Assembly (NCBI GenBank): GCA_934047225.1
Contig: OW204001.1
Coordinates: forward strand, 9,222,201-9,286,200
From: Ypsolopha sequella
Taxonomy: Eukaryota; Arthropoda; Insecta; Lepidoptera; Ypsolophidae
DNA: 64,000 nucleotides
Direction of reading: 5' to 3'
Of the stretch, positions 39,307-53,090 are shown piece by piece. The notes beneath the pieces are model-generated. The model saw only the letters and a list, made by a program, of their open reading frames with translations, was not told the DNA's origin and did no database searches. The translations under genes were made by a program, and so were the position numbers. Position 1 is the stretch's first letter; each line of letters starts with the position of its first letter.

Positions 39307-39985
39307 ATACACAAAAGGTGTTCAATTTACGTTACAACTGTACCAAAAACGTTCGATTTCAGTTAGATTTGTCATTCAACTTGTCACAATTAGTTTGAAA
39401 ATGGAGAGGGTCACTCGTATCATGCGTCAATAGAGTAAGTATGGCGGAAGTTATTTATTGGAATGCATTTAAATTTATGTCTGTTGACTTGTTGATCAAT
39501 AAGACTGTCACCTTTGCTCTCTCCGCGAACCTCATACTTACCCCGGCTCTCAATTAAGTTGTATTCCTATAGTGTATGTGGAAGAGGCACGAAGTATTAA
39601 TGATCACAAAGACCAAATAATTAGAGCCTTCTAACTAGTGAGAAATGATACTATAACGTTGTCGAGGCTGTACGTTGTAGAGAAATGGACTCCATTTTGG
39701 AAAGTGGAAGTAATAGCAAATAACCGATTCCGATTTGATTCCAATTCGATTCTCAGCCTACCGTTAAATAAATACGCCTAAATGCTTGAGTTGTGTCAAC
39801 TGGAGTTTTCTGAAACGTAATCCTAGGCATCATCATTGGTCGCCGCAACCTACTGCACAGTTCTTCGCTACGTCGATGCGTGGTTTTTAAACGCGACAAA
39901 TAATTCCGCGGGTTTTTATTGACTTTTCTTTCGGGTGACCATGATTTATGAGGATTTTATGGAAACCTTAAAGTGGTCCTTGCTC
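39307..39985. other. Intergenic sequence without recognisable features
   Basis: No gene, RNA or bounded repeat that I can support. Confidence 0.35.
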
Positions 39986-39989
39986 TTAA

Positions 39990-40456
39990 GGCGATTACCG
40001 TCGCCAAATTAGCAGCTCGATGTTTATCTGTATGAATATCGACGGAAACGACATTGAAATAACGTTCAAATCAGTGCACAACGCGTGGTGGCTGTTACGA
40101 CGCTCGCTGCGTCCTTGAAAGGCCAAAATAGGAGAAAATAATACTTTTCACATGGGCGTCATTGTTCCATTGAATAATTCCATGTTATATTTATAGCTAT
40201 CAAGTTTATCTATTTATCAAAGCATAAATGAATTAAATCACCTAAGCCGCTAAGGAGCAGTAGGAAATTCAAGCCAAAAAAACACCATTCAGTTGAAACA
40301 ATTTTTCATATAGAAGTTTTGGTGGTACGAAAAAGAAAAATGTTGCATATGTTGTCCTAGAGTTGATAATCCATAATACATTTTTTCAATATTTTTGGTT
40401 TGGCCATAAAAGAGGAGTAGGCTTTAGAAAGTACCCATTTGGCAATATTAAGGGCC
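39990..40456 (+). mobile_element. TTAA-flanked MITE (repeat family C), complete copy 2
   Basis: 467 bp, starting GGCGATTACCGTCGCC and ending AAGGGCC, bounded by TTAA at 39986-39989 and 40457-40460. It is collinear with the copy at 15960-16413, including the shared GGTGGTACGAAAAAGAAAAA block. No ORF. Confidence 0.85.
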
Positions 40457-41061
40457 TTAAACCAATGAGGGATTTTCAGACAGCTCATTTAAAAAAGAAA
40501 TAGTTCAAAATATCTCAATATATGGCGTTGACAAGACATGGCGAGAGTTGCCAACTCAAAAACATGTTTGATGTGAACGAATTTATTTCTAATAAAAAAA
40601 TTAAAAGTAATTTATTATTGACCGGGACTATTATAATAACGAGATATGTGCAAAAAAATTCAATGAATATTTTATGGAGGTTGTAGTAAATTAATTATTT
40701 TTATCTTAAAATTTACATAAACATAAAATATATCATTACGAAATGAATCTCTGTTAAAACGCGGCGGTAAAAAAATATCATGCCATGCCGTTACCGAGCA
40801 AAACTATAAAACTGCCACGCCTGTTGAAAACACTCTGTCAATCCAATTCAATTTTAAGTTTTTTTGTTCGGTAAACAACAATATACAGTTACACAAAGTG
40901 TCCCCAAGCTGCAGCATAGCTTATAATGGGCAATGCGCTCATTTAACTTGTTACATTAGATTAAGTAAACTTAAGTATGATACATCTACGATATTTTTAC
41001 ACAATTATATAATATAGACACGAACGTTAAGTATATATATATATATATATATACTTTTTAC

Positions 41062-41265
41062 ATAGTATACACGAAAAGACTTTAATTTTGTTTTTTTAAC
41101 ATTATTTTTATATTTATCGACATTTCTCACCTCTAACGGCAAACTATTAAACAATAAACATAGTAGGTATACACGAAAAGACTTTAATTTTGTTTTTTTA
41201 ACATTATTTTTATATTTATCGACATTTCTCACCTCTAACGGCAAACTATTAAACAATTTTGGCAC
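41062..41265. repeat. ~104-bp tandem duplication in the LINE tail
   Basis: The block from TACACGAAAAGACTTTAATT to CGGCAAACTATTAAACAA occurs twice head to tail, almost unchanged. It duplicates the LINE peptide LFNSLPLEVRNVDKYKNNV. Confidence 0.85.
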
Positions 41266-42060
41266 AAGATATTCTTTTGTTCTTGATCCATAGAAGTTAT
41301 ATATTCTGGGCACCGAGAGCCATTCCACGCGCCTTCCGCTACGTTTGCATGGTTTAGTAGTTTTGAATGCATCCGACCAATACTCTTCTTTTGTGATTTC
41401 CAATGCCTTATTATTTGTTGGTACGAGTTACATTTTGCATATAGTTGTTCGTAATCACCCTTACATTGACTTTTTGTTTTTTTGTCAACTAATACTTTTA
41501 TGAACCTGGTTTGCAAGTTTTTTATCTTATATATAACATGCATAATGTTTTAAAAGTCGTGCCGTAAGTTCCAATTGCATATGATATTATTTAATCAATC
41601 AAAGCGTAGTATAGGCAATGTAGAACAGATCTCGATGTCCATTGTTTTAACTGATAAAATTTACATAAAGTCATCCTTAGGTAATTAACTACTTTATTTA
41701 TATGGTATTTCCGACTAAATCTATTGTCAACAATTACACCCAGGTTGTCACCTGTTCTAGATGGGCGCACGGGCACGTTACAATGTTGTTATCTTTTTGT
41801 TTATGAAGACAATCGTAACTATGACCTTTTACTTCTATATATGAGTCTATACCTGATCTTACGTAGCTCGAATGAATATGCATAATTTTGGTCTTTTGAG
41901 TATTCCGTTATCGTGCGCCCACGCAGTGATACTATTAAAGTCCTGTTGGAGTGCCTCCCGTATCCTTGTGACGTCACTGTCCACGTACATAATGCATGTC
42001 AGACGACCGCGTTTCGTCAACACCATCTGTCGATTAATTTGGAACCAAGGTTTTTTTTTA
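41085..42060 (-). pseudogene. Non-LTR retrotransposon RT C-terminal half, broken
   Basis: From the right, minus-strand frames read first a segment with TAWAHDNGILK, then LGVIVDNRFSRKYHINKVV, then YKIKNLQTRFIKVLVD, and finally RRVEWLSVPRIYNFYGSRT and LFNSLPLEVRNVDK. This is the usual order of segments after the RT active site in Jockey-like LINEs. At least three frame changes and stops separate them. A ~104-bp tandem duplication affects the tail (41062-41265). Confidence 0.7.
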
Positions 42061-42416
42061 AATGAGCTGTCAGTTAATCTCTCATTAATGAAATGAAATT
42101 GAAATTCTTTTTACGAACTCAGTTATTATTCTTCTATATTTTTTAAAATTATCATTGTATAAAACAGACTGGTGGCGGGCAGCGGTGTCAATGGTGCGAA
42201 GGTTTTGACACTGCACTCACCAACCCCTCTGCCCAGCGTATATGAGTATGGGTATTTATTCCAGGGAGGCCACTAAGTGTGGTGAAATCTTGGAATAAGT
42301 ATAAAAATGCCTTAATCTGTGGGACTTATTTTGTGAAAAGAACTTAATTCAGGCACAAAAGTACAAAATAATCTAAATATGCTACCACCATGGAATTATT
42401 TAGTATGTTATGTATA

Positions 42417-42807
42417 GTACAGGGGAGACCGCATCAAGTAAAACACATTGGACTTTGTACCTATCTTATATTATTCTCCATATGGGCTAATGTCGTACTG
42501 CAAGTATATTTTTTCTTTTTCTTTTAGTGTATAGCTAGATGTGGTCTCCATTGTATAGTGGAGACCGCATCACGTAAGACACATTGGACTTTGTACCTAT
42601 CTTATATTCTTCTCGGTATGGGCTAATGTCGTACTGCAAGTATATTTTTTCTTTTTCTTTTCAAGTTTATAGCTAGATGTGGTCTCCATTGTATAGTGGA
42701 GACCGCATCACGTAAGACACATTGGACTTTGTACCTATCTTATATTATTCTCTGTAGGGGCTAATGTCGTACTGCAAGTGTATAGCTTGATGTGGTCTCC
42801 ACTGTAC
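42417..42807. mobile_element. Head-to-tail trimer of a small MITE
   Basis: Three units start at 42417, 42553 and 42691. Each reads (T)GGAGACCGCATCA...CACATTGGACTTTGTACC and ends GTGGTCTCCA(T/C)TGTA. Adjacent units share a junction reading CTCCATTGTATAGTGGAGAC. The single-unit relative at 24763-24881 shows the normal ends GTACAGTGGAGACC/GGTCTCCACTGTAC. Units 1 and 2 have a CTTTTTCTTTT insertion that unit 3 lacks. Confidence 0.8.
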
Positions 42808-43097
42808 ATACATACTAATTCCATTTCAGACTATTAAAATCGCGTTCCAAAATCAATACTAAAGGCCGTGCATTATTTTTATTAGACTATCGATTGTGAA
42901 TATATGAATTTACTATCGATATTTTAACCAACACTAGAACAGATGTCTGTCTGACAGTGACATCTGTCTTGTGTGTCAGGGCTGCGTTCATAAACTAGGG
43001 GTCGCAACACGGGTTTAATGCCATCTCTATCGCACGCGTAGAAAATTGTATACGCTATCCTGCTGTCAGTTTCGGAACCTGACGAAATTCTTAATTT

Positions 43098-43292
43098 ATG
43101 AACGGCTATATGATGTGTGTGTTGAATGAATTGTTTTTGGGGGTGGATATTTTCTTGGCAGTGTATTTCTACAACTATATTCTTGTCTTGGCCATTTCAG
43201 TTTTAATTGGTATCCTATACAGATGCAACACACGCACGAAGTGTAACATAATCAAAAAGTTTCGATTCGACTATGACGTGAATGAAAGTTGA
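43098..43292 (+). CDS. Possible upstream ORF or small membrane peptide before SLC41
   Basis: This 64-codon frame ends 75 bp before the SLC41 start codon. It encodes a hydrophobic core (AVYFYNYILVLAISVLIGIL) followed by a basic tail (RCNTRTKCNIIKK), so a single-pass membrane peptide is plausible. I recognise no family. Whether it is within the SLC41 5' leader is unknown. The start ATG lies in a TTTATGAACG end that is inverted to CGTTCATAAA at 42987, so the region may be part of a foldback element. I would treat it as a candidate only. Confidence 0.25.
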   Translation: MNGYMMCVLNELFLGVDIFLAVYFYNYILVLAISVLIGILYRCNTRTKCNIIKKFRFDYDVNES

Positions 43293-43366
43293 CGAACCAT
43301 AGTAGGTACCTATAAATGTTTACGTATGCTTTTGTTTTGTTTCAATCATTTTAACGTTAATTAAAT

Positions 43367-44686
43367 ATGAACAGAGGCAAGAACTGCTCTAAAATGTCAA
43401 GACCTGATAGTGCCAGTGAAACAAACTTAATCGCGGATGCGTACAGCCTCATCACCAATGGGACTAAGCCACCAGATATCAAGCATGAAAAGGAGAACTC
43501 TTGGGTGGCTGGCGTGCAAATGTTTGCGTCATTTCTGCTGGCCGGTTTCGGCATGGTCGCTGCCAGCTTGCTTTTAGACGTGGTTCAACATTGGCCTGTT
43601 TTTATGCAAGTTTCAGAAGTGTACATATTAGTTCCTGCTCTCTTAGGACTCAAAGGTAACTTAGAAATGACTTTAGCAGCAAGACTGTCAACTCACGCAC
43701 ATTTAGGGCATCTGGCAACTAGTCTGAGTGCCTTAGTAGTAGGCAACCTGTGTCTTATTCAATGTCAGGCAGTCTTAGTTGGCTTCTTAGCAGCCATGGC
43801 AGCTGTTGCCATGGGCTGGATACCTGAAGGACAATTTGATATTCACCATGCAATGCTCCTCTGTGCCTCCAGTGTGCTAACCGCATCACTAGCTAGCTTT
43901 GTCTTAGGTTTAATTATGATTGGTGTGATTGTCATCTCTAAACAGTTAAATATAAATCCAGATAACATCGCCACACCTATAGCTGCTAGTTTAGGAGATC
44001 TGACAACCTTGGCACTGTTGTCTTGGATAGCTTCATTTCTTTACAGATCAATTGGCACAAGTGTTGTTTTGCCTTCTATTATTATCTTTGTTGGCGCCAC
44101 TCTTGTGCCAGTGTGTGGTTATATTGCTTGGAAGAATAACTTTACTAGACAGGCATTAGATGAGGGCTGGGTACCTGTTGTGTCTGCCATGGTCATCAGC
44201 AGTGCAGGAGGGTTAATTTTAGACTACACTGTTTCTAATTATAAGGGTATTGCAGTATACCAACTTATTATCAATGGTATTGGTGGTAACATGGTTGCAG
44301 TGCATGCCTCCAGGTTATCCACACTGCTACACACAGGGCAGAAGGAAGGCTCTTTAATTAGCAAAACCACAAAAATGTTACTAGTTATGGTTATACCTGG
44401 TCAGTTAATATTCATTTATACCATAGGGTACTTGAAAGCTGGCCACACATCTTTGACGCCTATTTTTATATTGGTTTACATGACCGCTGCACTGATGCAA
44501 GTATTTCTTCTATTAACTATTAGTCATTACATGGTAATTTGGATGTGGAAGCTGGGTATGGACCCTGATAACTCGTCAATTCCATATTTGACAGCATTGG
44601 GTGATCTGCTTGGTACAGCACTACTTGGTGTAGCTTTTCATGTCTTATATGCAATAGGAGACAAAGACAGTGACCTTGGTGACTGA
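43367..44686 (+). CDS. Slc41: Solute carrier family 41 (MgtE-like) magnesium transporter
   Basis: SLC41 proteins move Mg2+ across the plasma membrane and are related to bacterial MgtE. The 439-codon frame is complete, from ATG in an AAATATGAAC context to TGA. A hydrophilic N-terminus of about 45 residues precedes two homologous membrane halves. Each half carries the family motif: NPDNIATPIAASLGDLTT at residues 197-214 and DPDNSSIPYLTALGDLLG from residue 399, in which the Asp residues line the ion path. KGNLEMTLAARLSTHAHLG near residue 95 is the conserved first-half cytosolic motif. Length is a little below the ~500 residues of vertebrate SLC41A1, mostly from a shorter N-terminus. The coding region has no intron, whereas vertebrate homologues are multi-exon. 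It converges on RpL37A. Family certain; which member is not. Confidence 0.93.
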   Translation: MNRGKNCSKMSRPDSASETNLIADAYSLITNGTKPPDIKHEKENSWVAGVQMFASFLLAGFGMVAASLLLDVVQHWPVFMQVSEVYILVPALLGLKGNLEMTLAARLSTHAHLGHLATSLSALVVGNLCLIQCQAVLVGFLAAMAAVAMGWIPEGQFDIHHAMLLCASSVLTASLASFVLGLIMIGVIVISKQLNINPDNIATPIAASLGDLTTLALLSWIASFLYRSIGTSVVLPSIIIFVGATLVPVCGYIAWKNNFTRQALDEGWVPVVSAMVISSAGGLILDYTVSNYKGIAVYQLIINGIGGNMVAVHASRLSTLLHTGQKEGSLISKTTKMLLVMVIPGQLIFIYTIGYLKAGHTSLTPIFILVYMTAALMQVFLLLTISHYMVIWMWKLGMDPDNSSIPYLTALGDLLGTALLGVAFHVLYAIGDKDSDLGD

Positions 44687-44724
44687 ATATGTATGTTCAT
44701 ACATAACACATGCAAGACATCAGC

Positions 44725-44857
44725 AGGGCTGCATTCAGTTTGATCATCTGCTAATGCCCACTCATCACATTCATATACAAATTCAACAGGTGCAAAAGAG
44801 ATGTCATGAGCACTGGGCGTCTGCAGGTGATCAAACTGAACCTAGCCCAGGTTTAGA
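44725..44857. mobile_element. MITE in the SLC41 3' untranslated region
   Basis: GGGCTGCATTCAGTTTGATC and GATCAAACTGAACCTAGCCC are inverted ends about 35 bp long, with GCCCA/TGGGC inside. It starts about 40 bp after the SLC41 stop. The same family is found at 52735-52822, upstream of DLAT. Confidence 0.7.
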
Positions 44858-45353
44858 CAGCTCCTTCACCAATCACAGCTGCTTAAACCTAGAGTGCTTC
44901 ACATGCCTAATGAATGTATGTTAAATGAGACAATTCTCACCTACTGATATTTCTGTACTTCAAACATATCTATAGAAAATTACTATGTATGAAACATATA
45001 AATTTTATTTTATTGTCTGTAAAATATGGCTCAAAGCTCAAGTGCCATTGTTGATGTACTTAGACATAATGTATTAATTATAGTGCAATAAGTTAATCCT
45101 AAGACTGGATTAGTTGTTTGTTAGGTACATAAGTAACTCTATAAAGTCTATAAACAATAAAATACAACAGTTTTCTGTACTTTAACAGTAACAAATTGAG
45201 GCTTAAGATGTATTTGATGAAAATGTATAAAAATTAATATGGTGCTGTTTCTATTTGTACAAACTTACTTAATATCTTGTACTTAGTCAAGAATGTTGTA
45301 TATTTTTTTACAAGTTACTTCATACCTATGTGTAAATGTAAAATTATACCTAC

Positions 45354-45359
45354 AATAAA
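45354..45359 (+). terminator. SLC41 polyadenylation signal AATAAA
   Basis: AATAAA followed within about 20 bp by T-rich and GT-containing sequence (GTTGTTAATTTTTC). It gives a 3' UTR of about 690 bp. An alternative AATAAA lies near 45160. Confidence 0.6.
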
Positions 45360-45374
45360 CTGTTGTTAATTTTT

Positions 45375-46310
45375 CATTTGTTTTTCTTTTATTTTAATTT
45401 AAGTAACTTTATTCAACTAACTGGTTGTGAATTTTTCTTATTTGTTTTCCCAGTGAGTCACACTGTGACAGGTTAGAGTGTGATTTGTTGTGAACAAACG
45501 CCTCTCCTGTTTCGAAGATAAAGATAATGATAAACTGGTAACATTAATAAATGCTACTTTTTCAAGGTTTTTTATTATGAGGACCCCTAAAGATATTATA
45601 AAAAACCTCATCTTATTATAATGCTGTATTAGTGGCCATTGTAAAACATATTCTGTGAAATTTCAACAGACTGCCTATAATGGCTGAAGCTGTAATGTAA
45701 ACCCCTGTGACAGACAGACGGAAAGACAGTGGAAGCTTAGTAATTTATAGGGCTGTTTGGCGGCCTAAAAACTAAATAAGTAAAAAAAAAACTGCATACA
45801 GATACACTCGCCTATATTTAGAAAATATGACAAAGCATTGCATAGGTACGTAGTTGTTGCTCTACTACACTGGTGGATTGTTTTTTTATATATTTCTTTT
45901 CTTTAATTGTAGATTGCGTAAATAAAACGCGATGTCCGATTTTAATGGCTTTTAGACACTCCGAGGCCAAAACAATAATTTTTGTCCATCTATGTGTACT
46001 GTTTAAATTTTTCAAGTCAAGAACCATTTAACAGATTTGGACTTGGTTTTCTTCATTATCATCGTACCGACCGTGGCCAACAAATAGGTAAACTGTCGAT
46101 AATAGTTTTTATCCTAAAGATACTTCCACGCGAGCGAAGCTGCGGGCAAAAGCTAGTTATAAAAGTCTTCCAAAGAAATGTTAGGTTATAATTATAAGGT
46201 TTTTAAAATATACGAAAGTATAACAAAAAGGTAGCGCAGATTATAATAATTCTATAGAAGATAATAATTATTATGCTACTGAAATGAAACAAAAGACTTT
46301 GTGATTTTTT
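45375..46310. other. Intergenic region between convergent SLC41 and RpL37A
   Basis: A fragment of repeat A (about 45590-45770, with GACAGACAGACGGAAAGAC) and the reversed end of a repeat like that at 1168 (46110-46160, GCGAGCGAAGCTGCGGGCAA) are visible. No gene. Confidence 0.45.
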
Positions 46311-46316
46311 TTTATT
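46311..46316 (-). terminator. RpL37A polyadenylation signal AATAAA
   Basis: On the minus strand AATAAA lies about 25 nt after the stop codon, giving the very short 3' UTR usual for ribosomal protein genes. Confidence 0.6.
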
Positions 46317-46340
46317 TCCTTACTCTAACATTGTCAAGGT

Positions 46341-51188
<4,848 letters not shown>

Positions 51189-51499
51189 TTTGCAAAAAAG
51201 CTGTTCAACAGAAAGTTGACAGTAGAAGAAGGCAGTGTTGCCAGAAATTAATTAAGATTAAAGATGGGCCATTATGAATGACAGAAATCGATTTACTCGA
51301 TTATGGCAGTCATTCGAAAGGTACGATTATTTTTGAAAATATAATCGATTATGTCGAAATTTTAACCTTTATTAATCAAACAATAAGAATAAATTTTGAT
51401 GATAAAATAATACGAACGAGTAGCTCTATAAAAAAAATGGTATTTTATTAACAAGAAACTTAAATAACATAAATAATACCTCATTATAAATAATAAAAT

Positions 51500-52045
51500 C
51501 TTTTTGCTTGAGAAGGTGCAAAAAGCCTTCCTAAGATACCTTTACAAACGTTTTAAAGGATATTATCCCTTAATGTATCCCACGAAATTTTTATTAGGTT
51601 TTCTTGGGTACAACTCATTGGAAATCAGACGAGGAAAGCACCAGCTTGCGGTCATGTGTAGAATTCTTCGGGGAGATATTGATGCTCCGGATCTGCATGG
51701 TAAGCTGAGTCGATTTTTCACTCCCAATAATTATCTTCGCGGCCGTAAGCACAGGTTTTTCACTGTGCCGTCGTGTCGCACAAAGGCGCGATCTAACTCA
51801 CCCATACCGCGTACTCTTCTCTCCCTCAACGCTCTTCTAATCGCCAACCAGGACTGTGATCTGTTTGCTGATGGATGGCAGAAAATATTGTCAGAGTGTT
51901 TGTGTTTTTGTGAGAGGGACTGTTTCTGACTTTATGTGTTATTCTTATTTATTTTAGTTGATTGTACCGTTTTGTGTTTGTGTTGCTATCTTTAATTATT
52001 GTAATTGGTTTGTCCGTTTTAATTAAAGTAAATAAATAAATAAAA
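51500..52045 (+). pseudogene. LINE ORF2 C-terminal fragment between RpL37A and DLAT
   Basis: A 141-codon frame (51504-51929) reads LEKVQKAFLRYLYKRFKGYY, then LLGFLGYNSLEIRRGKHQLA. This is the segment after the RT active site in Jockey-type LINEs (VQ..FLRYL ... L..RR). It ends in stop and an AAATAAATAAATAAAAT tail. It is 5'-truncated. It lies in the ~1.8-kb gap between divergent RpL37A and DLAT. Confidence 0.7.
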
Positions 52046-52734
52046 TATACTAACTACAAAGAATATAAAATAAAAAAAGACTAAATTAAATAAAAAATAT
52101 TGTTTAAATCACTGCCGCAGGGGAGGGTACCCAGCAGGCTGGTGGCGTTACCTCGTTGAATGAATGACATGCTGCTGAGACAATAGATGAATGTAAATGA
52201 GAAAGAAGTAGGTAAAAACTTTTGAGGGTACAAACAAACATGCCATTTTTTCTACTCGATTGTTGACACGCCGTGGTCCTAATTTTGAATTTTATGGACA
52301 TAAGGCCTCAATATGAAACTGGGACCACTATATTTCAACATTCCACGATTTTTCGGGATCTTACATAAATTCTATTAAATAAAATGTTGATTTACAGAAA
52401 ATAAATTGAAATTTTACCTAGATGGTGTCATGTTTCAAAAACAACCGAAAATAAATCCGGATCTTTGACCGCCAATTTCTCGTGCGGTCGCAAGTGGTCG
52501 CAAACGTTATATATATTTTTGAGTAGAGGATCACTTGATTATTCATAAAAAAAAATGTGTTTTTTTCCATACAAACAAAAAAAAACTGTTTTTAATCTCG
52601 AAAACTATCACTTGTACAGAAATTTACCAATCAGTTATTGTCACTTGAAATTTCTATCTATCATATACAAAATCATCAGGTCGACATGTCCATGTCAAAT
52701 TGAGACCACGCCACCGCCCAGCTAACACTAACAG
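52046..52734. other. DLAT upstream region
   Basis: No gene visible. It probably includes regulatory sequence for DLAT, but I can defend no specific site. Confidence 0.35.
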
Positions 52735-52822
52735 CAGGGGTGCGTTCAATTTGATCGTCCACCGACGCCTGCTAGAAGCTTGAGTAGGCGTTGATGAGAA
52801 ATCAAACTGAACGTAGCCGGCC
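52735..52822. mobile_element. MITE relic upstream of DLAT
   Basis: GGGTGCGTTCAATTTGATCG and an inverted AATCAAACTGAACGTAGCC, with GACGCCTGC/AGGCGTTG inside, match the family in the SLC41 3' UTR (44725). It is only 150 bp upstream of the DLAT start codon, so it may lie in the promoter or 5' UTR. Confidence 0.65.
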
Positions 52823-52971
52823 CCGCTTTCAAACAAAGTTGTCAAAAGTCAAATCTGTCATTGAGGATTTCAACGACCTACAAGTTGGTGGAGAAGGTCG
52901 ATTTTCACTACTATTGATATTACCGTCCCGGTCACCTGGACGGCTTAGTTTTAGTAAAAACCAAAATCAAG

Positions 52972-53090
52972 ATGTTGCGAACGATCGCTGTGCGAAATCA
53001 GGTCCTAAACAATGGCCTAAAAAAAGTTTTACGGACAAATGTCACAAGATGCATGAGTACCGAATTAGCAAGAAAAAAGCACCAGAACAA
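52972..53090 (+). CDS. Dlat: Dlat exon 1 (targeting peptide)
   Basis: ATG at 52972, donor GTGAGT at 53091, phase 2. It encodes [20 protein letters not shown] and on to [11 protein letters not shown], rich in Arg/Lys and free of acid residues until late, as in mitochondrial presequences. A longer frame over the same bases (52791-53102) is out of phase with exon 2, so I reject it. Confidence 0.85.

Larger units (their letters stand above)
40466..42080. mobile_element. Composite bounded by ~32-bp inverted repeats, with a LINE inside
   Basis: GAGGGATTTTCAGACAGCTC at 40467 is matched by an inverted GAGCTGTCAGTTAATCTCTC at 42063. Both have an adjacent A/T homopolymer of similar length. The interior holds a minus-strand LINE relic. 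It is probably a DNA element invaded by a LINE, though chance joining is possible. Confidence 0.45.
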
